Shown piece by piece: positions 46,175 to 54,247 of a DNA stretch of 64,000 bases. Under the pieces are notes generated by a model. That model ran no database searches. It saw nothing but the letters and a program-made list of their open reading frames with translations, and was not told the origin of the DNA. Position 1 is the stretch's first letter; each line of letters opens with the position of its first letter. The position numbers were made by a program, and so were the translations under genes. Source of the stretch: Serripes groenlandicus (taxonomy: Eukaryota > Mollusca > Bivalvia > Cardiida > Cardiidae); assembly GCA_031761405.1 (NCBI GenBank), contig JASEVX010000005.1, positions 4,149,391-4,213,390 of the forward strand, given 5' to 3'.

Positions 46175-46501
46175 CTAATGTTCACAGCCCCCAACTTTTC
46201 GACAGGCAGGACACATTGACTGTGCCCGCCTGACGATCCGCTTCACGGCCGTATCCGAATACCCAGAGGTTGGGTTGAATGGCGGCTCATCGTCATCATC
46301 CCAACTCTCTGTCTCCGGGATAGTGTACGAAGTACACCTCTTCGGAGAGTTGCATGGCGTATACGGCGCCTCCTCGTCCACGATGTAACACTCTGTCTTC
46401 TTCTCCGTGTACTTCAGTTGGATGTTCAGGAGCTCCATCTGATCGCTAATAGCTTTCAGCTGAGCTGCCATCAGAGCTACCTGATCTCGGAAATGATCCA
46501 T
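46175..46501 (-). CDS. Accessory protein, N-terminal coiled coil and C-terminal CPxCRxxxGCxH
   Basis: 108 residues, unknown function. The N-terminus (1-35) is a strong helix (DQVALMAAQLKAISDQMELL). The middle is acidic and proline-rich (WDDDDEPPF, about 67-75). The C-terminus is CPACRKVGGCEH (97-108), a C-x2-C-x5-C-x-H pattern identical in layout to the end of the rightmost protein (CPICRANFGCCH). This defines a small element-specific family. The gene is visibly more GC-rich than its neighbours. It has a TATA box (tataaaa on the minus strand, about 46534-46540) and a histone-type stem-loop. It is divergent from the gene at 46743. Confidence 0.75.
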   Translation of the reverse strand: MDHFRDQVALMAAQLKAISDQMELLNIQLKYTEKKTECYIVDEEAPYTPCNSPKRCTSYTIPETESWDDDDEPPFNPTSGYSDTAVKRIVRRAQSMCPACRKVGGCEH

Positions 46502-46602
46502 GATTTAGTGAAAATGAAATAACTTTAGCGTGGTTTTATACTATTGAGCGCGGACGTGATCTAAACTACCTTTGTGTTAAATCTTTAAAGATTTAAAGAA
46601 AT

Positions 46603-46689
46603 AGGTCAGTGGGTCAGTAGGTCACTTTAAACATAATGTTTTTTCAACTTTGACGATTTATTAACTTAGGTCAGTAGGTTAGTAGGTCA
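46603..46689. promoter_or_regulatory. Two DR2 triplets of nuclear-receptor half-sites in a divergent promoter
   Basis: Cluster 1 (46603-46624) is AGGTCA, GGGTCA, AGGTCA and cluster 2 (46668-46689) is AGGTCA, AGGTTA, AGGTCA. All half-sites are on the plus strand with exactly 2 nt (gt) between neighbours. Cluster 2 ends 13 bp before a TATATACC box (46703-46710) serving the plus-strand gene; cluster 1 faces the minus-strand gene. DR2 is a recognised spacing for nuclear receptors. Binding is not shown. Confidence 0.6.
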
Positions 46690-46742
46690 TGAAATTATCA
46701 TTTATATACCACTCTTTTGATTTAAAATTCTATTCTTCAACT

Positions 46743-47015
46743 ATGAACCGATTAGTGAAATTCTTCCGTCGACTGTTTGGCTGTGAAAAGAAAACAGATA
46801 AGAAAATGAAGGAGCTAAAGAAAGATATTGAGCAGATTATGGTTGCATTCTATTTAAGACGAGGGTATGATTACCATACTAGGCAACCTGCAGTGAAGAT
46901 GGGTAATCTCTACCCTGATTTGTCGGAGTTCATACCTTCAACAATGAACTGTGCTTGGCAAGGTAAACTTGTCAAGCAATATCCTTGCTTGAAGTCATCG
47001 TTTGAAAATTATTAA
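46743..47015 (+). CDS. Small basic accessory protein
   Basis: 90 residues from the ATG at 46743. An upstream in-frame ATG (46689) lies before the TATATACC box at 46703 and so is unlikely to be in the mRNA. The N-terminus is a basic amphipathic helix (MNRLVKFFRRLFGCEKKTDK), followed by KKMKELKKDIEQIM and a tyrosine-rich part with RRGYDYHTRQP. I recognise no family. The stop is followed 22 nt later by a histone-type stem-loop. Confidence 0.65.
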   Translation: MNRLVKFFRRLFGCEKKTDKKMKELKKDIEQIMVAFYLRRGYDYHTRQPAVKMGNLYPDLSEFIPSTMNCAWQGKLVKQYPCLKSSFENY

Positions 47016-47037
47016 ACGATGACTTAAGCAGGAAAAA

Positions 47038-47053
47038 AGTCCTTTTTAGGACT
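47038..47053 (+). terminator. Histone-type 3' stem-loop after the 46743-47015 gene
   Basis: AGTCCT, loop TTTT, AGGACT, then ACCAAA and CGAAAAG. The following sequence (ctcgaaaagttt...aactttt) matches, in opposite orientation, that after the 44667-45413 gene. Confidence 0.6.
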
Positions 47054-47126
47054 ACCAAATATCTCGAAAAGTTTTTAACTTTTCAAATTGTCATTTTTAC
47101 TATTTGGATTATGAAAAAAACATAAT

Positions 47127-47175
47127 GTATTTTTTGAACTTTTATTTCATCTTAAGATAAAATATACACAATGAA
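47127..47175. repeat. Internal direct repeat, copy 2
   Basis: Same core as 44534-44582 (tttttgaacttttattt, atcttaagataaaatataca). Here it lies between convergent genes and, on the minus strand, gives AATAAA past the 47261-48160 gene. Confidence 0.65.
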
Positions 47176-47260
47176 AGTGAATGTCTATACACAATGAGAG
47201 AAACAAAAACAGTTCAAAAAGATGTCACTTATATTTTACATTTTTGAAAAAATGAAAATG

Positions 47261-48160
47261 TCAATTTCCCTTTCTTTTCTTTGTTGGATTTTCGGTCTCT
47301 GTGGTACTTTTCCGTTTCCTGGGTTTGATTGGTTTTACCACAATATATGGGCAGATTTTCTGTTTGTGTTTGTCTGTTTTGCAGATAAAGCAGTTCTGTT
47401 TCTTCAACTTTGTTTTTTCATCGGTTTGAGCATCCATTTTTTCATTGGATTGATCTGATGGTGTTATTTGATCTAAGACAGTTTTTTCATTGAATTGCTC
47501 TGACTGTGTTATTTGATCCACGACAGTTTTTTTATCGGGTTGATCTGTTTGCGTTACTTGATCCGTGATGTCTGGTGTTTTTTTAACTGAAGATTGCTCT
47601 GACTGTGTTATTTGATCCACGACAGTTTTTTTATCGGGTTGATCTGTTTGCGTTACTTGATCCATGATGTCTGGTGTTTTTTTAACTGAAGTAGAGTTCC
47701 ATTTTTGTTGATAAGTTCTCAAGCAATATCGATTGTACTCATTGCAAAAAGATGTAAAAGCTCCAACAAAAATCATGTCTTGCTTCACTATAGGTGTGCG
47801 ATAAAGGGCTGACTGCATGGTGATATCATGAGTGTGTGGGTTTACATACACAAACTGATATTTTGTAATCTGATTATCTTTCTCTGGACATTTACTGGCC
47901 CAGTGATCTTCTTTGTGACAGATAAAACAGAAATTGGGTCTTTTTCCATTTGGTCCATACATGTCGTCGATACTGATTCTGTCAAATACTCTGTGTTTAC
48001 CAATTCTGTATTCATCGTCCTCTAATGCCTGGAAAGAAGCAAAAGATCCAACGTATGCCCCCACATGTCTGATCGGGTAAGTTGTTGGTATGTTAGTGAT
48101 CTCATATTCATGTGTATATGCGTTAACGTACACATACATTCTTGTCATATTTCTAGCCAT
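47261..48160 (-). CDS. Accessory protein with two CCHC zinc knuckles
   Basis: 299 residues. Two zinc knuckles of the CX2CX4HX4C type, as found in retroviral nucleocapsid-like proteins, are C78-C81-H86-C91 and C257-C260-H265-C270; they bind single-stranded nucleic acid in known cases. Two diverged N-terminal units share YVNxxTHxxxI and VGAFxSF (about 11-42 and 105-138). A 33-residue tandem repeat at 158-222 (SVKKTPDI...DQVTQTDQPDKKTVVDQITQ) is followed by a shorter half-unit. The C-terminus is basic (RKRKS, KKRKGN). It is divergent from the polymerase gene, with TATA 'cctataaaag' on the minus strand (48231-48240). No stem-loop at its 3' end. Nucleic-acid binding is inferred from the motif. Confidence 0.8.
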   Translation of the reverse strand: MARNMTRMYVYVNAYTHEYEITNIPTTYPIRHVGAYVGSFASFQALEDDEYRIGKHRVFDRISIDDMYGPNGKRPNFCFICHKEDHWASKCPEKDNQITKYQFVYVNPHTHDITMQSALYRTPIVKQDMIFVGAFTSFCNEYNRYCLRTYQQKWNSTSVKKTPDIMDQVTQTDQPDKKTVVDQITQSEQSSVKKTPDITDQVTQTDQPDKKTVVDQITQSEQFNEKTVLDQITPSDQSNEKMDAQTDEKTKLKKQNCFICKTDKHKQKICPYIVVKPIKPRKRKSTTETENPTKKRKGN

Positions 48161-48227
48161 GCTGAATTAATGATGTTATCACTCTGAATAGTTCAGACTG
48201 TATGATAACCAGTACTGATAATCACCC

Positions 48228-48303
48228 TTCTTTTATAGGAGTATGACAGACAACTGTTATATAACTCATGGATATCACCCATTTACAATTAGTCTCTAAC
48301 AAA
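48228..48303. promoter_or_regulatory. Divergent promoter, zinc-knuckle gene / DNA polymerase
   Basis: The minus-strand TATAAAAG is at 48231-48238 and the plus-strand TATATAAC at 48258-48265, only ~20 bp apart. The plus TATA places the polymerase mRNA start near 48290, before the ATG at 48304 but after the one at 48268. Confidence 0.55.
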
Positions 48304-51300
48304 ATGTCGAAGAGAATTGTACCGTATTCAGACAGTGGTGAAAGCGACGACGATGATGATGATGATGATTTCCCACCAAAACGACGAAAGCATAGAAAAC
48401 TTGCTATACTTGATTCAGACGATGAGGACTACGAACTTGACTTGATTAAAAAGAAACCTGTAAAAATGATAGAAGAAAACAATGAAGAAGATACATCTGA
48501 TATCAAACATTTATTTCATCTACAACATTCTTCGAATAAGAAATCTCGTAAATTCAAGACTGAATCGCATGTAATGACTGCAACTTTCAAGAAATTTGAA
48601 GAATTACCACCGCGAGAATTGATAAAACTGTTTGACAATATTACAGAGGAAATCAAATCAACTTTGAAAACGGAACCTACCGATAAGATTAGAATTACTA
48701 TTAATCATCCATCTTTAAACATGGGAATTTACATTCCATTTATGAATGCTAGTCAGCTAGAAGGTGTAATCATGTTGAATGAAATTGAAAAAGTATTACA
48801 ATCAAACACAGAGTTCAGTCTGACCGATGGACGCATGACTTTTATCATTACACACGCTCATCCTTCATCTGGTGATGGAAAAAAAAAGAAGTTGAATTCA
48901 ACAGAAATTCTGGATTCAAAAATCTTTGCTAAAAACATGCATTCCATTGTACAAATCAATAATAACAATGACAGTATGTGTTTTGCAAGAGCTTTAGCAG
49001 TTGGTATTTGTCATGTGAATCACCATGACACAGATGACTGGAGATTGAAATGGCAACAAATAAGAAAACCCGAACGACCACTTCAAAAGAGTGACGCTGA
49101 AGACATCCTGATGAAAACAGGGATTTCACCAAATCAATCTTGTGGACTAGACGAGTATAGGATCATACAGACATTTCTCTATGCAAAAGACTATGTTATT
49201 AAAGTACACTCTCAGCATACTTCTGTAGAGTTCGTCTTTGAACACCCTGTTGTGTACAGACAAAGTAAAGTACTTCATTTGTATTATCATCAAGGTCATT
49301 ACGACTACATTTCTAGTATAACTGGGTTTTTTGGCTGTAGCTACTATTGTGAGTTCTGTGATGTTGCATATCAAAATCGTGAAAGCCATTCTTGTTCACA
49401 CAATTGTAAAGCATGCTTTACCATAGAAAAGTGTATGTCATTTGAGACATCAAAACAATGTCAAGATTGTAACAGATTTTTCTATGGTTCAGAATGTTTT
49501 CACAATCATAAGATAGTAGTTGGAAAACAGAAGAAATCCATTTGTCAACTTGTGAAATCTTGTTTGAAATGTGGAGGTCAATATAAAGTCAGAAAAGCGC
49601 TACACGTTTGTAAAGGTATGAAAAAATGCCGATACTGTCAAAAAATCACTATCTTATCTCATAGGTGTCATATTCAACCTTACAAAAGAAAGTTGAATAA
49701 GACAGACGATAAAACCAGTACTACAGGGGGGAAAAAGCCACTGTTTATATTTTATGATTTTGAATGCAAACAAGATACAGGCGTTCATATCCCTAATTAC
49801 TGTATTGCTCATTATGCATGTGATGAATGTATCAATGAATCTCTTGATTTTCATTGTTCAACTTGTAACACATCATTTTCAAAAGAAAGAGAAGTTGTAT
49901 TTCAAGGAGTAAATACATTGACTGATTTTTGCAACTGGCTGTTTTCTGATCAACATAAAGGCATCACAGCTATTGCTCACAATTTTAAAGGATATGACGG
50001 TCAATTCATTTTACATCAAGTCATTTCATTTGGAGTGAAACTCCCAAAGTTAATCATGAATGGAAACAGTATCATGAAACTGGAATTGAATGGGGTTCGT
50101 TTAATTGATTCATTTAATTTCATGAGCTGTGCATTGGCTAAGTTCCCAGATACATTTGGTCTTCATGAAATGAAAAAAGGTTACTTTCCCCACTGGGCAA
50201 ATACAGATCAGTTCTGTAGTTATGTTGGGCCTTATCTTGATGTCAAATATTACAAGCCTGACTCAATGTCTAAAGAAGGAAGAGAAAAATTCATGGTCTG
50301 GTATAATGAAAAAGTAGAACAGAGTGTCATTTTCGATTTTCAGAAAGAGATAGAGTCTTATTGTAGGTCTGATGTTGATATCCTTAGACGAGGATGTGGA
50401 CAATTCAGAAAAGTGTTCATGAAACATGGTGGTATCGATCCGCTTTTAGAGTCAGTTACTATTGCAGATGCTTGCAATAAGGTATGGAGACAGAATTATT
50501 TACCAAAAGGTAAAATTGCTATTATTTCAAGTAAAGATTCATCCCAACGTCGCTTTTCTATGAAAGCAATACGGTGGATACAAAGCATAGCTAATGAAAA
50601 GGGTATTTACATTCAGCACGCTAGAAATGATGGAGAATTCAGAATTGGTAGATATAGTGTAGATGGTTATCATGAGAAGACAAACACAGTCTATGAATTC
50701 CTTGGGGACTTGTATCATGGTTGTCCAGTTTGTTACCCAAAACGAAATCAGTTAAGTCCTATCACTGGTGAGACTATGCAACATTTATACAATAGTACAA
50801 TGAATCGTCTTGAGGAAATTAAAGTTAAAGGTTTCAATGTTAAAATTATGTGGGAACATGAATTCGATGCTAAGATTAAAAATGACAAAGTCTTCAAATC
50901 CAAAATTGACAAGTTGTTTCCCTATTGTGACCCCATTGACCCAAGAGAGGCTTTGTATGGAGGTCGATGTAATTCAGTGAAAATTACTCATGATATTAAT
51001 GAAAGTAAGGACAAAGAAATCAAGTACATTGATATTTGTTCTTTGTATCCCTTTGTTTGTAAACACAAATCTTATCCGGTTGGACACCCAAAAGTTATAA
51101 CCGCTGAGAGTATTGATATGGAAAATATTCGTCAGTATGAAGGATTGATTAAATGCAAAGTTTCACCACCAGATGATTTGTTACACCCCGTTTTACCTGT
51201 TCATTGCAATAATAAATTGATGTTTCCTCTCTGTATGAAATGTGCACAAGAAAGTTCCAATACTTGCAATCATAATCAGGATGAAAGATCAATGGTTGGA

Positions 51301-52302
51301 ACGTGGATAACATTTGAATTGTTCAAAGCTTTAGACATGGGGTATCAATTGATTCATGTGTATGAAATTTGGCATTTTACTTCGATCTCAAATCAATTCT
51401 TTCAAGGGTATGTAGATAACTTCTTGAAAATCAAGCAGGAAGCTAGTGGTTACCCCGGTTGGTGTAAGTCTGATTCGGAAAAGCAGAAGTTCATTCATGA
51501 TTATGAAAAAGCAGAAGGTGTCAAACTTGACTCATCTTCCATTCAGAAAAATCCAGGTCTTCGAGCTTTTGCAAAGATCATGTTAAATTGTCTTTGGGGA
51601 AAATTGGCTCAGCGAGAAATCATGAGTCAAACTGAGTACATTAAAGATGCAACAAAGTACTTTGAAATGATGAATAACTCAAATGTTCTTGTGAAACATG
51701 TTGAAATATTTGATAATGAGTGTAATTTCATACTGGTGAATTATGAGACCAAGTTAGATCACATTGAAACCCATGCTACAGCCAATGTTATAGTGGGTTC
51801 CTATGTGACAGCGTATGCAAGAATGGAACTGTACAGTATCTTAGAAAAATTAAAATCAAGAGTATTGTACTTTGACACAGACAGTTGTATGTACATTCAT
51901 GATCCATGCTTATGGAATCCACCCATTATTAATAGCAGACTAGGAAAATGGACAGATGAAGAGCCAGATTGTACAATTGTCAAATTCAGAGGACTAGGTC
52001 CAAAAAATTATGCTTATGAAATGAAAACAAAAGAAGGAAAAAGAGAAACTAAATGTAAAGTGAAAGGAATCACATTGGATTATAATACCTGTCAATTGAT
52101 CAACTTTGAAACATTTACACAATGTGCTGAAGATCGTAACACAGAAATAAAAGTGACCTATGCGTGTAGAATTAAAAGACATACCGACAGATCTGTGACA
52201 AGTGAAGCTCAAACAAAAACGTACAGATCAGTGTATACAAAAAGAGTAATTGTCAATGATACGGACACTGTTCCATATGGGTACAAATCTCTGCGTCAAT
52301 AA
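48304..52302 (+). CDS. Protein-primed family B DNA polymerase (pPolB)
   Basis: 1332 residues from 48304; an in-frame ATG at 48268 would add 12 but lies only 3 bp after the TATA box. Exonuclease: DFE (D485, E487), NxxxxD (N560-D565), YxxxD (Y686, D690). Polymerase: DxxSLYP (D910-P916), NCLWGK (1095-1100), DTDS (D1191, D1193). It replicates the linear genome from a protein primer. The N-terminus has an acidic tract and the segment NDSMCFARALAV (D223, C226), which resembles the catalytic Asp-Cys block of OTU-type proteases; that is tentative. A cysteine cluster (about 345-455) precedes the exonuclease. Between the exonuclease and polymerase parts, VDGY...YEFLGDLYHGC (D787, E798, H805) resembles a Vsr/restriction-endonuclease-like insert seen in the family. 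No internal stops; AATAAA occurs at about 52325. Confidence 0.97.
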   Translation: MSKRIVPYSDSGESDDDDDDDDFPPKRRKHRKLAILDSDDEDYELDLIKKKPVKMIEENNEEDTSDIKHLFHLQHSSNKKSRKFKTESHVMTATFKKFEELPPRELIKLFDNITEEIKSTLKTEPTDKIRITINHPSLNMGIYIPFMNASQLEGVIMLNEIEKVLQSNTEFSLTDGRMTFIITHAHPSSGDGKKKKLNSTEILDSKIFAKNMHSIVQINNNNDSMCFARALAVGICHVNHHDTDDWRLKWQQIRKPERPLQKSDAEDILMKTGISPNQSCGLDEYRIIQTFLYAKDYVIKVHSQHTSVEFVFEHPVVYRQSKVLHLYYHQGHYDYISSITGFFGCSYYCEFCDVAYQNRESHSCSHNCKACFTIEKCMSFETSKQCQDCNRFFYGSECFHNHKIVVGKQKKSICQLVKSCLKCGGQYKVRKALHVCKGMKKCRYCQKITILSHRCHIQPYKRKLNKTDDKTSTTGGKKPLFIFYDFECKQDTGVHIPNYCIAHYACDECINESLDFHCSTCNTSFSKEREVVFQGVNTLTDFCNWLFSDQHKGITAIAHNFKGYDGQFILHQVISFGVKLPKLIMNGNSIMKLELNGVRLIDSFNFMSCALAKFPDTFGLHEMKKGYFPHWANTDQFCSYVGPYLDVKYYKPDSMSKEGREKFMVWYNEKVEQSVIFDFQKEIESYCRSDVDILRRGCGQFRKVFMKHGGIDPLLESVTIADACNKVWRQNYLPKGKIAIISSKDSSQRRFSMKAIRWIQSIANEKGIYIQHARNDGEFRIGRYSVDGYHEKTNTVYEFLGDLYHGCPVCYPKRNQLSPITGETMQHLYNSTMNRLEEIKVKGFNVKIMWEHEFDAKIKNDKVFKSKIDKLFPYCDPIDPREALYGGRCNSVKITHDINESKDKEIKYIDICSLYPFVCKHKSYPVGHPKVITAESIDMENIRQYEGLIKCKVSPPDDLLHPVLPVHCNNKLMFPLCMKCAQESSNTCNHNQDERSMVGTWITFELFKALDMGYQLIHVYEIWHFTSISNQFFQGYVDNFLKIKQEASGYPGWCKSDSEKQKFIHDYEKAEGVKLDSSSIQKNPGLRAFAKIMLNCLWGKLAQREIMSQTEYIKDATKYFEMMNNSNVLVKHVEIFDNECNFILVNYETKLDHIETHATANVIVGSYVTAYARMELYSILEKLKSRVLYFDTDSCMYIHDPCLWNPPIINSRLGKWTDEEPDCTIVKFRGLGPKNYAYEMKTKEGKRETKCKVKGITLDYNTCQLINFETFTQCAEDRNTEIKVTYACRIKRHTDRSVTSEAQTKTYRSVYTKRVIVNDTDTVPYGYKSLRQ

Positions 52303-52386
52303 TATGAATTGTATAAAAGATGTGAATAAAATAAGATAACTTTATTCTTGTGTTGTTATTTCTTCTCAGACCTTTAAAGAGTTAAC

Positions 52387-53052
52387 ATGGATGCCGATAT
52401 TCAGTCCATATTATTTCAGCACCCCTGTAATATGTATATCACAGGGCCTAGTGGATGTGGAAAAACAGAATTCGTTCATAAACTGATTGAATATAGAAAT
52501 GATCTGTTCAACATTGTACCAGAAAAAGTGGTATGGTGTTACAAAGAATGGCAACATGCTTACAATGTTATGCAAGAGAAATTCGAAATCATAAAATTCA
52601 TTGAAGGTATTCCCGACGATGAAAATGAAATTGTAAGTGATGTTGACATTCCACATTTAGTTGTCTTTGATGACATGTTAGGGGAAAAAGATGAAGATAA
52701 AATCAAGTTATGGTTTACAAGAAAAGGTCATCATAGGAATGCAAGTGTGATTTATATCACACAAAACATGTTTCAACAGTCCAAGTCGAGCCGAACCATT
52801 AGTTTGAATTCAAAATACATGATCTTGTTTCAAAATGTACGTGATAAGAATCAAATAAAGACTTTGGCAAATCAAATGCAAGCACCTCATTTGATAATGG
52901 CCTACCAAGATGCTACATCTAAAGATCATGGGTATTTGGTGATTGATTTTCATTCTCGTACTCAAAAGGAGATGAAACTAAGAACGGATATATTTCACAG
53001 ATGGTTTACACAAAATGAAGATCGTGGACCTATTGTTTATTCTCCACTATAA
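52387..53052 (+). CDS. Genome-packaging ATPase (FtsK/HerA, A32-like)
   Basis: 221 residues. Walker A GPSGCGKT (20-27), Walker B HLVVFDDM (D95, D96) and the sensor-type YITQNMF (123-129) with Q126-N127, all typical of the compact packaging ATPases of Polintons and related large DNA viruses. It would pump the genome into the capsid. It lies 84 nt after the polymerase; 'tctcagacctttaaagagtt' precedes the AACATGG start, similar to leaders of the next genes. TATA-like 'tgtataaaag' at 52308-52317 may belong to it. Confidence 0.95.
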   Translation: MDADIQSILFQHPCNMYITGPSGCGKTEFVHKLIEYRNDLFNIVPEKVVWCYKEWQHAYNVMQEKFEIIKFIEGIPDDENEIVSDVDIPHLVVFDDMLGEKDEDKIKLWFTRKGHHRNASVIYITQNMFQQSKSSRTISLNSKYMILFQNVRDKNQIKTLANQMQAPHLIMAYQDATSKDHGYLVIDFHSRTQKEMKLRTDIFHRWFTQNEDRGPIVYSPL

Positions 53053-53109
53053 AACACTTATGATGAGAAGATTAACATTCATTTATCTTGGTCAGGTCTT
53101 TGTGTAAAC

Positions 53110-53820
53110 ATGGCTATACCACACACTTCAAAGTCAGTGATTCATGCCTTACAAAACCTAAGTCATGAAACCAACAAACATGCCAGAGAAGCTTTACTCA
53201 AAGCAGGGTTAAAAGAAATATTAAAATGGTTTACTTTGGCTGCTAAAAACATTGTTGGTCATAAAATCAAATTACCGAAACAGACGGTTACATACATGAC
53301 GAAACATAAAGATGACATACATAAGTTAGCCAACCCTGAGATTGATGAAGAAGTCAAGCGAAAAATCATTCTTAAACCTGGCGGAGGAGGGTTTCTTGGT
53401 GGTGTTATAATCAGAAGTTTGTTACGATGGGACGGAGAAAAGACAGCTCGTAAATTTGGTGTTGACAAACAAAGGAAAAAGCCGTCCAAAAAAAGAAATG
53501 ACCGATATGTCATTGATGAAAGATTTATTACAATGAGAAAAAAAACCAGAAATAAAACAAAAACAAAAACCAAGAAAAAGGATTTGAAGAAAAAAACACC
53601 TAAAAGTCAAAAAAGACAAAAGCAAGTTCGGACAATGACACCACGGAAACAAATAAAGTTTCAATCTATTCCTTCTTCAAGTGGACTTGGTACTCCTCCA
53701 TACACAGCATCCCGTGCTACGGACTTGTACGATATTGCACCATTTTCGCCGCTGACAACTGTACCACTTTCATCATCAGCAAGAACAGCTTTAGGTGCTT
53801 TGTATTCACGATTTGCATAA
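53110..53820 (+). CDS. Basic core-type protein with Gly-rich hydrophobic segment
   Basis: 236 residues. Residues 1-85 are helical. LKPGGGGFLGGVIIRSLLR (88-106) is a glycine-rich hydrophobic stretch. 110-185 is very basic (clusters of Lys/Arg, KTKTKTKKKD), then a Ser/Pro/Thr-rich tail follows. The layout up to the GGGFL segment parallels the next protein (53877), so the two may be paralogues. The KQVRTMTP motif (171-178) recurs in the 54248 protein. It is likely a virion core or DNA-binding protein, by analogy with adenovirus-type minor core proteins. That assignment is inference. Confidence 0.75.
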   Translation: MAIPHTSKSVIHALQNLSHETNKHAREALLKAGLKEILKWFTLAAKNIVGHKIKLPKQTVTYMTKHKDDIHKLANPEIDEEVKRKIILKPGGGGFLGGVIIRSLLRWDGEKTARKFGVDKQRKKPSKKRNDRYVIDERFITMRKKTRNKTKTKTKKKDLKKKTPKSQKRQKQVRTMTPRKQIKFQSIPSSSGLGTPPYTASRATDLYDIAPFSPLTTVPLSSSARTALGALYSRFA

Positions 53821-53876
53821 AAGTATTGCAATGAAAAGAAATAGATCATTTTACTTCAGACAGAGATAGTGTCAAC

Positions 53877-54242
53877 ATGGGTAAACAGAAATCACCACTC
53901 ATTAGAAAACATGGATCAATGGTAATGGCCATGATACAGTCACCACACAACGTGAGAAAAAAGCTAATAAACGCAGCTAATCGTCCTGTCATTGATTGTG
54001 TTTCAGAATGTTGTCACAACGTTTTAAAAGGCAATGTTCATCTGACCAAGGCTCATAAGACTAAGTTACATCCAATCCGTCAACAACTCAGACAAATTGC
54101 ATCGAAATCGGTTTCCATTAAGAAAAAGAAACGAATTCTTAACCAGAAAGGAGGATTCCTACCGTTACTTGCAGGAGCCTTATTACCATTGTTAGGGAAA
54201 GCTGTTATCGGGGGACTTGGTGGTGTGCTGAAATCACTGTAA
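53877..54242 (+). CDS. Small basic protein with C-terminal membrane-active segment (pX-like)
   Basis: 121 residues. Basic run KKKKR (82-86), then QKGGFLPLLAGALLPLLGKA and a Gly-rich hydrophobic end (to 121). QKGG/F (90-94) resembles an adenain-type cleavage site. Such Gly-rich hydrophobic tails are usual in Polinton/adintovirus late proteins and are thought to be membrane-active or core (pX-like). Cys41, 45 and 46 cluster in the middle. Its stop is 5 nt before the next start. Confidence 0.8.
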   Translation: MGKQKSPLIRKHGSMVMAMIQSPHNVRKKLINAANRPVIDCVSECCHNVLKGNVHLTKAHKTKLHPIRQQLRQIASKSVSIKKKKRILNQKGGFLPLLAGALLPLLGKAVIGGLGGVLKSL

Positions 54243-54247
54243 GGACA

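Noticed and set aside
46689..46742. Upstream ATG of the 46743-47015 gene
   Set aside because: It precedes the TATATACC box at 46703, so it should lie outside the mRNA.
47222..47458. 78-residue hydrophobic plus-strand frame resembling a membrane protein
   Set aside because: It lies opposite the zinc-knuckle gene. Its Phe/Cys-rich character is the complement of Lys/Thr-rich codons.
49147..53849. Minus-strand open frames opposite the polymerase, ATPase and core genes
   Set aside because: Shadows of well-supported plus-strand genes, with no motifs of their own.
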